Shown here: piece by piece, positions 25,067 to 34,164 of the stretch | Position numbering within the stretch: the first letter of the stretch is position 1 | Layout: the number at the start of each line of letters is the position of its first letter | Assembly (NCBI GenBank): GCA_027622275.1 | Contig: JAQBZB010000031.1 | Location: 1-47,653 of the forward strand | DNA length: 47,653 nucleotides | DNA from: Planctomycetota bacterium | GTDB taxonomy: Bacteria > Planctomycetota > Planctomycetia > Pirellulales > Pirellulaceae | Direction: 5' to 3' | Program-made: the position numbers and the translations under genes | Notes under the pieces: model-generated | The model's database searches: none | What the model saw: the letters and a program-made list of their open reading frames with translations, nothing else | What the model was told of the DNA's origin: nothing

Positions 25067-27916
25067 ATGTCTGAGTCATCATCGCCCTTAGAACCTGCTG
25101 CGCTCGCGGCTCAGGGTGCGCCGAAGAAATACGTGCGGGCCGTCAGCCCACGTCTTCGCAAGCTGCTGTACTTCATTTTTGCACTCGTCGCGTTGCTCGG
25201 TGCCAACGCAGCTTATCTCGCGAGCATCACCGCCTTCGAGTGGGCTCAGCAGCGGACTTATCAGAATTACTTCTATCAGTACATGTTCCTCGCACACTTG
25301 GTGCTGGGGTTGGTCCTCGTCGTGCCGTTCGTTGTGTTCGGCGTGTTTCACATGCTCGCCGCCCGCAACCGGCGCAATCGCCGAGCCGTGCGGATCGGGT
25401 ATGTTCTGCTTGGCGCGAGCATCGTCGTTCTAGTCAGCGGCATCCTGCTGATGCGGATCGCCGGCTTTGATTTGAGGCAGCCGCTGGCTCGAAAGACGGT
25501 GTATTGGCTGCACGTGATCGTGCCGCTGGCCGTCGCTTGGTTGTACTGGCTCCACCGTCTGGCCGGGCCCCGGATCAAGTGGCGGATCGGACTGAGCTAT
25601 GCCGGATTCGTTGGCGTGGTCGTGCTCATCATGGTCGGGATGCACACGCAAGACCCGCGACAATGGTATGCCCAGGGCCCTGAATCCGGTGTGAAGTACT
25701 TCGAGCCGTCCTTGGCGCGGACGACAACGGGAAAATTCATTCCGGCGGAGAGCTTGATGAACGATGCCTACTGCAAGAAGTGCCATGCCGATGTTCACGC
25801 CGCCTGGAGCGATAGCGTCCACCGCTTCAGTTCATTTAATAATCCGCCGTATCTCGCCAGCGTCAACGGAACGCGCGAAGTCTCCTTGAAGCGGGACGGC
25901 AGCGTCCAAGCATCGCGCTGGTGCGCCGGCTGTCACGACCCGGTACCGTTTTTCAGCGGCGCGTTCGACGACCCGAAATTCGATATGGTCAATCATCCGA
26001 CTTCCCAAGCCGGCATCACTTGCACCGTCTGTCACGCGATCACCAACGTGAACAGCACACGAGGCAACGCGGACTATACGATCGAAGAGCCGCTGCATTA
26101 TCCGTTCGCGTACAGCGAGAACCCGGCCCTGCAATGGATCAACAATCAACTCGTGAAGTCCAAGCCGGAATTCCATAAACGGACCTTCCTCAAACCGTTT
26201 CATAAGACCGCCGAGTTCTGTTCGGGTTGCCATAAAGTTCACCTGCCGTTTGCGTTGAATCACTACAAGGAATTCCTGCGGGGTCAGAATCATTACGATC
26301 CGTACCTGTTGAGCGGCGTTTCCGGCCACGGTGCGCGCAGCTTCTATTACCCGCCCAAGGCGCAGGACAACTGTAACGGCTGCCACATGCCGCTGGCGGC
26401 TTCCGGCGATTTCGGTGCCAAGTTCTTTGAAGGCGCGTCCAAGCTGAGCGTTCACAATCATCTATTCCCGGCGGCAAACACCGGCATTGCCTGGCTGCGT
26501 GACAAGCCGGATGTGATTGCCGCTCATCAGAAGTTCCTTGACGGAGCGATGCGAGTCGACATCTTCGGAGTCCGCCGGGGAGGCGAGATTGACGGCGAGT
26601 TGATCGCGCCGCTGCGCCCCGAAGTACCGACACTCAAGCCGGGCGAGAAGTACTTGCTCGACGCGGTCATTCGCACGCTGAAGCTGGGACATCTCTTCAC
26701 GCAAGGCACGGTCGACTCGAACGAAGTGTGGCTCGACGTGACCGTGACTTCCGGCGACCGGATCATCGGCCGCAGCGGAGGCGTGGACTCCGATCGGCAG
26801 AACGAAGTCGACCCGTGGGCTCACTTTGTCAACGTGTTCCTGTTGGACAAGGATGGGAATCGCATCGATCGCCGTAATGCCGAAGACATCTTCACGCCGC
26901 TTTACAACCATCAGATTCCACCCGGTGCCGGGCAAACGGTTCACTACGAGTTGCAGTTGCCAGATGAACTCGCCGCTCCCGTAACGGTTGACGTGAAGCT
27001 GCAATATCGCAAGTTCGACCAGCGGTACATGGACATGGTTGCGAAGAGCAACGAGAAACGTGGCCAAATCATTCGCGGCCACGAGCCAGGCAAGCCTTAC
27101 GAGAACGAACTGCCAATCACGACGCTCGCCATCGACAGCGTGACGTTTCCGGTCGAGGGTGTCGAGGCCGACGTCACCAACGCGCCGCGCGAGATACCAC
27201 CGTGGCAGCGCTGGAACGATTACGGCATCGGCTTGCTGCTGAAAGGCAAAGGCGAACTGCGGCAGGCCGCCGAGGCGTTTACCGAAGTCGAGAAGCTGAA
27301 TCGTTGGGACGGCCCGATGAATCTGGCTCGCGTTTACAACGCGGAAGGCCGCGTCAAGGAGGAAGCAGTCGCGGCGTTGCAGCGGGCCGCTGAATATAGT
27401 GGCGAGGAGGGCTATCCGCGTTGGACGTGGGCCTGGCTCAGCGGCGTCGTCAACCGGCAGAATGGACGGTTCGACGAAGCGATCCTCAACCTCCGCAGTG
27501 TGCTCGAAGATCGCACGCCCGACATGGAGAAGCGAGGGTTCGATTTCAGCCTCGACTTCGAAGTCATCAACCTGCTTGGCCAAACGCTGTTCGATCAAGG
27601 ACGCCTTCGCGCGCGGCAAGGGCGCGACGAGGAAGCTCGCCAGTTGTGGCAAGAAGCCATCGCCATGTTCGAGAAGACACTGGTCATCGACTCGGAAGAC
27701 GTGACCGCTCATCACAACTTGCAACTCTTGTACGCCGAACTCGGTAACGACGCGAAGTCAAAAGAGCACGAGCGCCGGCACCGTCGCTATAAACCCGACG
27801 ACAATGCGCAAGGCCGCGCTGTGCGTTTGGCACGAGAAAAGTATCCAGCTGCAAATCACGCAGCCGAGGCCGTCGTCAAATATCCGCTTCAGCGCGCCGG
27901 CGCACCGGGCTTGTAA
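25067..27916 (+). CDS. Membrane pentahaem cytochrome c with C-terminal TPRs
   Basis: A 949-residue fusion. Residues 28-185 hold about five membrane helices with histidines inside or near helices (LAHLVL, VFHMLA, WLHVIVPLAVAWLYWLHR), resembling a b-type cytochrome fold. A periplasmic region then carries five CxxCH haem sites at residues 236 (CKKCH), 286 (CAGCH), 319 (CTVCH), 385 (CSGCH) and 436 (CNGCH). Residues 700-910 form TPR-like helical repeats (FDEAILNLRSVLEDR, ARQLWQEAIAMFEKTLVID). A likely role is moving electrons between the membrane quinone pool and periplasmic partners, with TPRs for docking. The donor and acceptor are unknown. The haem core is paralogous to 43844-45931. GGAG lies upstream of the ATG. 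The next gene is an FG-GAP/ASPIC protein. Confidence 0.85.
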   Translation: MSESSSPLEPAALAAQGAPKKYVRAVSPRLRKLLYFIFALVALLGANAAYLASITAFEWAQQRTYQNYFYQYMFLAHLVLGLVLVVPFVVFGVFHMLAARNRRNRRAVRIGYVLLGASIVVLVSGILLMRIAGFDLRQPLARKTVYWLHVIVPLAVAWLYWLHRLAGPRIKWRIGLSYAGFVGVVVLIMVGMHTQDPRQWYAQGPESGVKYFEPSLARTTTGKFIPAESLMNDAYCKKCHADVHAAWSDSVHRFSSFNNPPYLASVNGTREVSLKRDGSVQASRWCAGCHDPVPFFSGAFDDPKFDMVNHPTSQAGITCTVCHAITNVNSTRGNADYTIEEPLHYPFAYSENPALQWINNQLVKSKPEFHKRTFLKPFHKTAEFCSGCHKVHLPFALNHYKEFLRGQNHYDPYLLSGVSGHGARSFYYPPKAQDNCNGCHMPLAASGDFGAKFFEGASKLSVHNHLFPAANTGIAWLRDKPDVIAAHQKFLDGAMRVDIFGVRRGGEIDGELIAPLRPEVPTLKPGEKYLLDAVIRTLKLGHLFTQGTVDSNEVWLDVTVTSGDRIIGRSGGVDSDRQNEVDPWAHFVNVFLLDKDGNRIDRRNAEDIFTPLYNHQIPPGAGQTVHYELQLPDELAAPVTVDVKLQYRKFDQRYMDMVAKSNEKRGQIIRGHEPGKPYENELPITTLAIDSVTFPVEGVEADVTNAPREIPPWQRWNDYGIGLLLKGKGELRQAAEAFTEVEKLNRWDGPMNLARVYNAEGRVKEEAVAALQRAAEYSGEEGYPRWTWAWLSGVVNRQNGRFDEAILNLRSVLEDRTPDMEKRGFDFSLDFEVINLLGQTLFDQGRLRARQGRDEEARQLWQEAIAMFEKTLVIDSEDVTAHHNLQLLYAELGNDAKSKEHERRHRRYKPDDNAQGRAVRLAREKYPAANHAAEAVVKYPLQRAGAPGL

Positions 27917-27917
27917 A

Positions 27918-28033
27918 GTAGCCCTCACGCTCCGTCGTGATGAGCCTGTTCGATACGACTACCAACATGAAGAACTCCTGCCGCGATTCAAGTTCAACTC
28001 AGAAGGCTCATCACGGCGGAGCGTGATGGCTAC
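27918..28033. repeat. 29 bp inverted repeat with 58-base spacer between cytochrome and CRTAC1-like genes
   Basis: The arms GTAGCCCTCACGCTCCGTCG... (27918-27946) and ...CGGAGCGTGATGGCTAC (28005-28033) pair with two mismatches. They start one base after the cytochrome stop and end 29 bases before the next start codon. It could be a small mobile repeat or an intra-operon RNA hairpin. A half-similar string (CCCTCACGCTCCGTGGG) occurs at 6327-6343 in the insertion sequence leader. Confidence 0.8.
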
Positions 28034-28061
28034 ATTTGAAAACTAAACTGCGAGGTGGATT

Positions 28062-29951
28062 ATGAATGACAAAATACCGGCGTCGGTCAGTGAGTTCGAC
28101 GCTGAGACGGAAGAACGGGACGACGCCGTGATCGGCACGGCGCTGCGCTGGTCGCTGGCCGTGTTTGGTGTGATCGGCATCGTCGGTGGAGCGGTCGCGT
28201 TCGTGCTGACACGGCCGGAGCCACCTCCGCCGGTGATTGAAACCAAACTGGCGGCGGTAGAGAAACGCGAGGTCTCGCAAGTCGCGATTCCGCGAGTTCC
28301 CTTCACCGACGTGACCGAATCGGCCGGCATTCACTTCCAGCACGAAAATGGATCACGCGGCAAAAAGCTGCTGCCCGAAACGATGGGCGGCGGATGCGCG
28401 TTCTTCGACTTCGACGACGACGGCGACCAGGATATCCTGTTCGTCAACGGTCAGCCGTGGCCCTGGGACAACGACAGCAAGATAGACGGTGAAGAGCAGC
28501 CCGCGACATTGGCCCTGTACCAAAATGATGGTGCCGGACAATTCGAGGATGTGACGAAGGATTCGGGTCTCGACATCTCGCTCTACGGAATGGGAGCCGC
28601 CGTCGGCGACTACGATCGTGATGGCCGCATCGACGTCTTCGTTTCGGCGGTCGGAACGAATCATCTGTTCCACAACGAAGGGGCCGGCAAGTTCCGCGAT
28701 GTGACCGACGCGGCCAACATCGGCGGCGCGGCGGACGAATGGAGTTCGAGTTGCGGCTGGTTCGACTACGACTCCGACGGCGATCTCGACCTGTTCATCT
28801 GCAACTACGTGAAGTGGTCTCGCGAGTATGACGAGTCGCAAGGCTTTCAATTGGTCGGTGGCGGACGCGCTTATGGCCGACCGCAGAACTTTGAAGGGAC
28901 GTTCCCCTATCTCTATCGAAACGAGGGGAACGGCAAGTTCACGGAAGTCGCCGAAGCCGCCGGGTTGCACGTGCGGAATACGGCCACCAACGTGCCGATG
29001 GCAAAATCGCTCGGCGTCACGTTTGCAGACTTTGACGAAGATGGACGCATCGACATTATCGTCGCCAACGATACCGTCCAGAACTTGCTCTTTCATAACC
29101 AAGGCGACGGTTCATTTGCGGAAGTCGGCGCGATCGCCGGTGTGGCCTTCGACATGAGCGGCAATGCGCGCGGCGCGATGGGAATCGACGCGGCTCGCTT
29201 TCGCGACAACAACGCGATCGGCATCGCGATCGGCAACTACGCCAACGAGATGACCGCCCTGTATGTGTCGCACGGAGACCAGATGCAGTTCATGGACGAA
29301 GCGATCTCGACCGGCCTGGGGCCGAACACGCGGTTGGAGTTGACGTTCGGCGTCTTCTACTTCGACTATGACCTCGACGGCCGTCTCGACTTGTTCGCGG
29401 CCAATGGTCATTTGGAAGAAGACATCAACCGCATCCAGCCGAGCCAGCATTACAAACAGCCGCAGCAGCTGTTTTGGAACTGCGGCCGCGAGCAGGATAC
29501 CGAGTTTCTGCCGGTCCCAGCGGCGAACTGCGGCGACGATCTGCTCCAGCCAATGGTCGGCCGCGGCGCGGCTTATGCGGATATCGACGGCGACGGCGAT
29601 CTCGACGTCTTGGTGCTCGGCTGTGGCCAGGCTCCGCGGTTGCTCCGCAACGACCAGCAACTCGGTCATCACTGGCTGCGCTTCAAACTCACTGGCACTC
29701 ACTGCAATCCCAACGCCATCGGAGCCTGGATCGAAGTCCACCTCGGCGAGAACATCCTGAAACGACAAGTGATGCCGACGCGCAGCTACCTCTCCCAATC
29801 CGAATTGCCCGTCACGATTGGACTCGGCAAGTCGGATTCCGTCGACCGAGTCTCAGTCCATTGGCCCGACGGCACGACCCAAGAAATCCAGGACGTGCCG
29901 GTCGACAGGTTAATCGAGGTGCGGCAACTTGGAGCACAACTTGCGTTATGA
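28062..29951 (+). CDS. CRTAC1-like protein: FG-GAP/VCBS repeats plus ASPIC/UnbV domain
   Basis: The 629-residue protein has one N-terminal membrane helix (about residues 25-48), anchoring a periplasmic propeller. At least six Asp-rich calcium-binding loops of FG-GAP/VCBS type are visible: DFDDDGDQD, DYDRDGRID, DYDSDGDLD, DFDEDGRID, DYDLDGRLD and DIDGDGDLD. The last 100 residues form an ASPIC/UnbV domain (GAWIEVHLGE, RSYLSQSELPVTIGLG, VSVHWPDGTTQEI). Such proteins are abundant in planctomycetes and their function is unknown. Pairing with the multihaem TPR cytochrome suggests a shared periplasmic complex (inference). The start has GAGGTG eight bases upstream. Confidence 0.9.
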   Translation: MNDKIPASVSEFDAETEERDDAVIGTALRWSLAVFGVIGIVGGAVAFVLTRPEPPPPVIETKLAAVEKREVSQVAIPRVPFTDVTESAGIHFQHENGSRGKKLLPETMGGGCAFFDFDDDGDQDILFVNGQPWPWDNDSKIDGEEQPATLALYQNDGAGQFEDVTKDSGLDISLYGMGAAVGDYDRDGRIDVFVSAVGTNHLFHNEGAGKFRDVTDAANIGGAADEWSSSCGWFDYDSDGDLDLFICNYVKWSREYDESQGFQLVGGGRAYGRPQNFEGTFPYLYRNEGNGKFTEVAEAAGLHVRNTATNVPMAKSLGVTFADFDEDGRIDIIVANDTVQNLLFHNQGDGSFAEVGAIAGVAFDMSGNARGAMGIDAARFRDNNAIGIAIGNYANEMTALYVSHGDQMQFMDEAISTGLGPNTRLELTFGVFYFDYDLDGRLDLFAANGHLEEDINRIQPSQHYKQPQQLFWNCGREQDTEFLPVPAANCGDDLLQPMVGRGAAYADIDGDGDLDVLVLGCGQAPRLLRNDQQLGHHWLRFKLTGTHCNPNAIGAWIEVHLGENILKRQVMPTRSYLSQSELPVTIGLGKSDSVDRVSVHWPDGTTQEIQDVPVDRLIEVRQLGAQLAL

Positions 29952-30036
29952 GCCCCATTGGACCCATAATGGTAAACGCAAGGCGCTGTGTAACACGAGA
30001 CGATGTGCCACACGACGCGATTCATGAGGGAACCTG

Positions 30037-33000
30037 ATGTTGATACGACAGTACGCAACGGCAGCGGCAGGATTTTGCGCGCTGACTTTTCTTTGTCCGT
30101 TCGATGCGGCGGGGCAATTCGATGTGGAGGTGCAAGAAGCTCCTGCCGTCGCCGCGCCCGCGCCCGCGGCTGGACCGCAGCGGATTATTCGTGGGCCGGA
30201 TGGAAAGCCAATGGTCGTGCAACCCGGTCAGCAGCCGATGCCGCCGGGCGAGGCGAAACCGGGTGGCGATCCGTCGAAGCCGGACGAGAAGAAAGACGGA
30301 AAGCCGGGGGAACCGAAAGTTGTCGCGCGTCCGACCGAGCCGCCCGAGAAACCGGACCCGGATGAACTAAAAGTCGACCCGGACGGCGACGGCATGTTGC
30401 GGTTTAACTTTCGCAACCAGCCGTGGGTGGAAGTCCTCGAATGGCTGGCGCGCGTGTCCGACAAGAGCCTCGATTGGTTGGAGGTGCCCGGCGGGTTCTT
30501 GAACCTGTCGACGCAGCGGGCTTACACGGTCGAGGAGACTCGCGATCTGATCAACCGGCACTTGCTGGCGCGCGGCTACACGATGCTGCAGAACGGCGAA
30601 GTTCTGTCCATTGCCAAGATCAGCGAAATCAATTCCGGCATGGTGCCGCGCGTCTCGGCGGATGAGCTGGAAACGCTGATGCCGCATCAGTTCGCCAAAG
30701 TGTCTTTCAAGCTGGAGTGGCTGCTCGCCGAGGAGGCGGTGGAAGAGTTGAAGCCGATGAAGAGTCCCAACGGAACTCTCACGGCACTCAAGAATACAAA
30801 TCGCATCGAAGCGATGGACGCCGTGATCAACTTGCGGGAGATCTATCACCTGCTGGAGCAAGAGCAGTCGGAGTCAGGGCAAGACAATCTGATTCAAGAG
30901 TTCGTGCTCGAACATGCCCGAGCGACGGATGTGTTGGCATCGCTGGAGGAACTGCTGGGGTTGGAGTCGAAACAGGCGGCGGCGGCACCGATGAATCCGC
31001 AGCAAATGCAGCAGATGCAGCAGATGATGCAGCAGCAGCAGCAGCAGATGCAGCAACGCGGCGGCGCACAGCCGGGAGCGGCTCCGAAGAAACCGGGCGA
31101 AGTCCATCTGATCGTCAACTCCCGCAAGAACAGCGTCGTGGCCCACGCGCCGCCCGACAAGATGGCGCTTATCGAACGGGCCGTCCAGGCGCTGGACGTC
31201 GCCACCTCGCATCGCGATGGCTTGCTGAACAAGCCGTTTCAGATTCATGCCTATCGATTGCATTCGCTCTCGCCGGGCCCGCTGGTCAAGACGCTGCAAG
31301 ATGTCGGCGATCTCGATCCGAACACGCGACTGGAGGCGGACGAGAAGAGCAAGTCGATCGTGGCTTACGCCTCGCTCGTCGACCATGCGACGATTCAGCA
31401 ATTGATCGACAACCTCGACGGCAGCGGACGTCAGTTTGAGGTCCTCCAACTGCGGCGACTGGCGGCCGATTACGTGGCAGGCACGATCGAATTCATGATG
31501 ATCGGCGAGAAGGAAGAGCAGCAACAGCCTCGCTACTACAGCTACTACTCGGGCCGTTCAGAGAGCGAACAAACAACGGACGGCGACGAGTTCCGAGTCG
31601 ACGCCGACGTCGAGAACAACATGCTCTTGTTGTGGGCGAACGCCATTGAAATCGAGGCCGTTCGCAATCTGCTCGTCAAGCTCGGCGAGATTCCACCGGA
31701 AGGCGGGCGGACGAGCACAATGCGAGTGCTAAACGTCGTGCCACCTGAAGAAGCGGCCAAGTTCCTGGAGCGTCTTCGTCAAGCGTGGCCGTCACTCGCG
31801 CCGAATGATTTGAACCTACCAACGCTCCCGGAAGAGAAGGAGCAAACTGAGCCCAAGCCCTCGGCAAAGCCAAGCGAGCCGGAGGCGAAGGAAGCTCGCC
31901 ATCGTGGTAACCACCTGACGCTGACCGTCCTTGATGCGAGCGAGCAGGATGGCGAAGAGACGGTGGAACCAGACGACTCGAATGCCGAACCACCACAGCC
32001 GCCGGAGCGAGCCGCGCCACCGACGCGCGAAGAACTCCGCCGCCTGCTGTTCGAAGGGCAACGCGAGCGATCCGCGACACCGCCGCCGGTGAGCGTTTCG
32101 ATTGATCCCGCGGGACGTCTGATTATCACCTCGCAAGATACGAATGCACTCGATCTCCTCGAGGAATTGGTCAGCCAACTCGCGCCGCCGGCCGCAGACT
32201 ATAAGATCTTCAAGCTCTTGCACGTCGACGCCTATTACGTCAAGGATAACCTCGAAGACTTCTTTAAGGAGGAAGACGACGACAAGGCGAAGAACTCGAA
32301 CCGCCGCTACTACTACTACGACTACTACTCACCACAAAAGGAAGAAAAATCTCGTTCTCGTCTGTCGCAACGCCCAAAGCTCAAGTTTATCTACGATTAC
32401 GATTCCAACACGATTCTGGTCCAGGGGGCTAGCGCGGAACAGTTGGCAACCATCGAAGAATTGATCGCTATCTACGACAAGCCGGAAACAGACGATTCCC
32501 AATCGGCGCGTCTGTCAGCGGTCTTTCAGATCGAGTATTCGAAAGCGACCGTCATCGCCGAGGCGATCAAAGATGTCTATCGCGACCTGCTCAGTGACAA
32601 CGACAAATCGTTACAACAGCAAGGCAACCCGGAAGCCAAGAACCGTCAGCCAAGCGGTTCGACTTATATCTTCAACGACGGAGAATCAGACGATAAGCCA
32701 GATCGGACTCACCTCTCCTTCAAAGGCAAGTTGTCGATTGGAATCGATGAGGTTTCAAACGTGCTGCTTGTGTCCGCCGAAGGTGAACAGCTGATGAAGA
32801 GCGTCGAGGTGATGATCGAAACGCTGGACAAGGCCGCCAGGCCGGTCTCGACCGTCTCGGTCGTTCAACTCGGTGGGAATCTGAATGCGCAAAAAGTTCG
32901 CGAGGTGCTCGCCGGGTTGCTCGGCGACAAGCAAGCACCGGCACAGCCGGCGGGCGAAAATGCTCAAGCGAACGCACAACGCGGCAACCCACCGCGCGGT

Positions 33001-33048
33001 AACAACCCGCAGAATAATGCGGCCGCTCCGACAGTCACCTTGCCGTAG
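30037..33048 (+). CDS. Large exported protein with secretin N-domain-like repeats
   Basis: The 1003-residue product begins with a signal peptide and a Pro/Ala/Lys/Glu-rich linker to about residue 110. Several secretin N0/N1 (NolW-like) modules follow: LIVNSRKNSVVAHAPPDKM, FEVLQLRRLAADYVAG, YKIFKLLHVDAYYVKDNLEDF, IEYSKATVIAEAIKDVY and EVSNVLLVSAEGEQLM. The pore-forming C-terminal secretin domain is missing, and the protein ends in a low-complexity Asn/Gln/Pro tail. Low-complexity inserts include a Gln/Met run at about 322-341 and two tyrosine-rich patches. It is most likely a periplasmic scaffold unique to planctomycetes rather than a secretion channel. It follows the CRTAC1-like gene by 85 bases. 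Confidence 0.75.
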   Translation: MLIRQYATAAAGFCALTFLCPFDAAGQFDVEVQEAPAVAAPAPAAGPQRIIRGPDGKPMVVQPGQQPMPPGEAKPGGDPSKPDEKKDGKPGEPKVVARPTEPPEKPDPDELKVDPDGDGMLRFNFRNQPWVEVLEWLARVSDKSLDWLEVPGGFLNLSTQRAYTVEETRDLINRHLLARGYTMLQNGEVLSIAKISEINSGMVPRVSADELETLMPHQFAKVSFKLEWLLAEEAVEELKPMKSPNGTLTALKNTNRIEAMDAVINLREIYHLLEQEQSESGQDNLIQEFVLEHARATDVLASLEELLGLESKQAAAAPMNPQQMQQMQQMMQQQQQQMQQRGGAQPGAAPKKPGEVHLIVNSRKNSVVAHAPPDKMALIERAVQALDVATSHRDGLLNKPFQIHAYRLHSLSPGPLVKTLQDVGDLDPNTRLEADEKSKSIVAYASLVDHATIQQLIDNLDGSGRQFEVLQLRRLAADYVAGTIEFMMIGEKEEQQQPRYYSYYSGRSESEQTTDGDEFRVDADVENNMLLLWANAIEIEAVRNLLVKLGEIPPEGGRTSTMRVLNVVPPEEAAKFLERLRQAWPSLAPNDLNLPTLPEEKEQTEPKPSAKPSEPEAKEARHRGNHLTLTVLDASEQDGEETVEPDDSNAEPPQPPERAAPPTREELRRLLFEGQRERSATPPPVSVSIDPAGRLIITSQDTNALDLLEELVSQLAPPAADYKIFKLLHVDAYYVKDNLEDFFKEEDDDKAKNSNRRYYYYDYYSPQKEEKSRSRLSQRPKLKFIYDYDSNTILVQGASAEQLATIEELIAIYDKPETDDSQSARLSAVFQIEYSKATVIAEAIKDVYRDLLSDNDKSLQQQGNPEAKNRQPSGSTYIFNDGESDDKPDRTHLSFKGKLSIGIDEVSNVLLVSAEGEQLMKSVEVMIETLDKAARPVSTVSVVQLGGNLNAQKVREVLAGLLGDKQAPAQPAGENAQANAQRGNPPRGNNPQNNAAAPTVTLP

Positions 33049-33053
33049 CCGGA

Positions 33054-34052
33054 TCAGAACCAGATGCACGCCTTTGGCAACGCCTGCTGAAGTCGCTGAA
33101 CGCCCGCCACGGTGACGTTCGTGCGACGAACGATGAGGTAACGAAGTTGCTTCATGTTTTCTAGCTGCTGGAGCCCGGCATTCGAAAGCTGCGTTCCTTC
33201 CAAATCGAGCGTTTCGTATCGCGACAGATCTTCGACACCACGCAGATCCTCATCGGTAAACGTCGAATCGTGCAGCGTCAGCGCCTTGGTCGTTGGAAAC
33301 GGCCACGCTGTAACTCGCCAGCCGATGGCTCGCTGGAAGCTCAACGTCAGCGTCCACATAAAGGTCGAGGCCACATCCCGGTTGACCGCCGACGGGTCGG
33401 CGTCGGCTGTAGTTGGTGATTGCCGCTTCTTCCGATAGACGAAGTAAGCCGCGCCAACCGCGACGGGAAGCACCGACCACCACCCCAAATAAACGAACAA
33501 GAACGCCGCGGCCATCAGTCCGCCGACAACCTTGATCATCAGCAGCGTGCTCTCCGCCGAAGTGGCGTCGGCCAATTGTCCCTTGAACAATCGCTCGAAG
33601 CCAACCGCCTTATCGGGTTTGTTGACTCCTTCACTAATATCGATCCGCCGCTTCAGCACGCGATGATATCCACACTTGTCGCACAAGTCCTCGTCGGCCG
33701 GCATTGACTGGTGGCAGTGCGGACAGGCGTAGGGAAGCTCCTCGCTGTCGTCTAAATCGTCTGCTGAATAGGCTTGACGACTCTTTGGACTGAGGGGAGC
33801 TGGTCTTCCAGGAATGGTCGGCATCGGCGGAGCGACCGGCCGCGTGAGAGTTGGCGTCGGTGCCGCCGGGGGCGAGGTAATTGGACGCGTTGATGGCGGC
33901 GATGCCGGCGTTGGTGTTCCGTCCAAAGCGTCGTTGCCCGAATGCACAACCATCTGTTGCTGGCACTTGGGGCACTTAACGGCCTTGCCGATCAAGTCGT
34001 CCCACGCCGAGAACTGTTTCCCGCAGTGTTTGCAAACAACTCGAATCGGCAT
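33054..34052 (-). CDS. Zinc-ribbon membrane protein with C-terminal leucine-rich repeats
   Basis: This 332-residue protein has a zinc ribbon at the very N-terminus (CKHCGKQF ... VKCPKCQQQM, residues 7-34), a Pro/Thr-rich linker, and a second four-cysteine ribbon at about 110-130 (CPHCHQSM ... CDKCGYHR). One or two membrane helices lie around 175-205. The last 70 residues resemble leucine-rich repeats (LRGVEDLSRYETLDLEGTQL, LQQLENMKQLRYL). A similar combination of zinc ribbon, membrane helix and LRR is frequent in planctomycetes without a known role. It converges on the secretin-like gene with a 5-base gap. Confidence 0.75.
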   Translation of the reverse strand: MPIRVVCKHCGKQFSAWDDLIGKAVKCPKCQQQMVVHSGNDALDGTPTPASPPSTRPITSPPAAPTPTLTRPVAPPMPTIPGRPAPLSPKSRQAYSADDLDDSEELPYACPHCHQSMPADEDLCDKCGYHRVLKRRIDISEGVNKPDKAVGFERLFKGQLADATSAESTLLMIKVVGGLMAAAFLFVYLGWWSVLPVAVGAAYFVYRKKRQSPTTADADPSAVNRDVASTFMWTLTLSFQRAIGWRVTAWPFPTTKALTLHDSTFTDEDLRGVEDLSRYETLDLEGTQLSNAGLQQLENMKQLRYLIVRRTNVTVAGVQRLQQALPKACIWF

Positions 34053-34164
34053 CGTTCATCAATCTCCAAACGCCGGCGACCGCCTTGCGGGCAACCACCA
34101 ATTTGATACGCAACAAGCCACGATTCTAATTGCCCGAAGCGGCAGCGCGAACAGTACGCCAGCC

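Noticed and set aside
26462-27724. Long minus-strand frame of 420 residues
   Set aside because: It is the shadow of the pentahaem/TPR gene. Strong codon bias makes antisense frames long in this genome.
31000-31060. CAG-rich run in the secretin-like gene as a functional DNA repeat
   Set aside because: It is best explained as coding for a Gln/Met low-complexity stretch.
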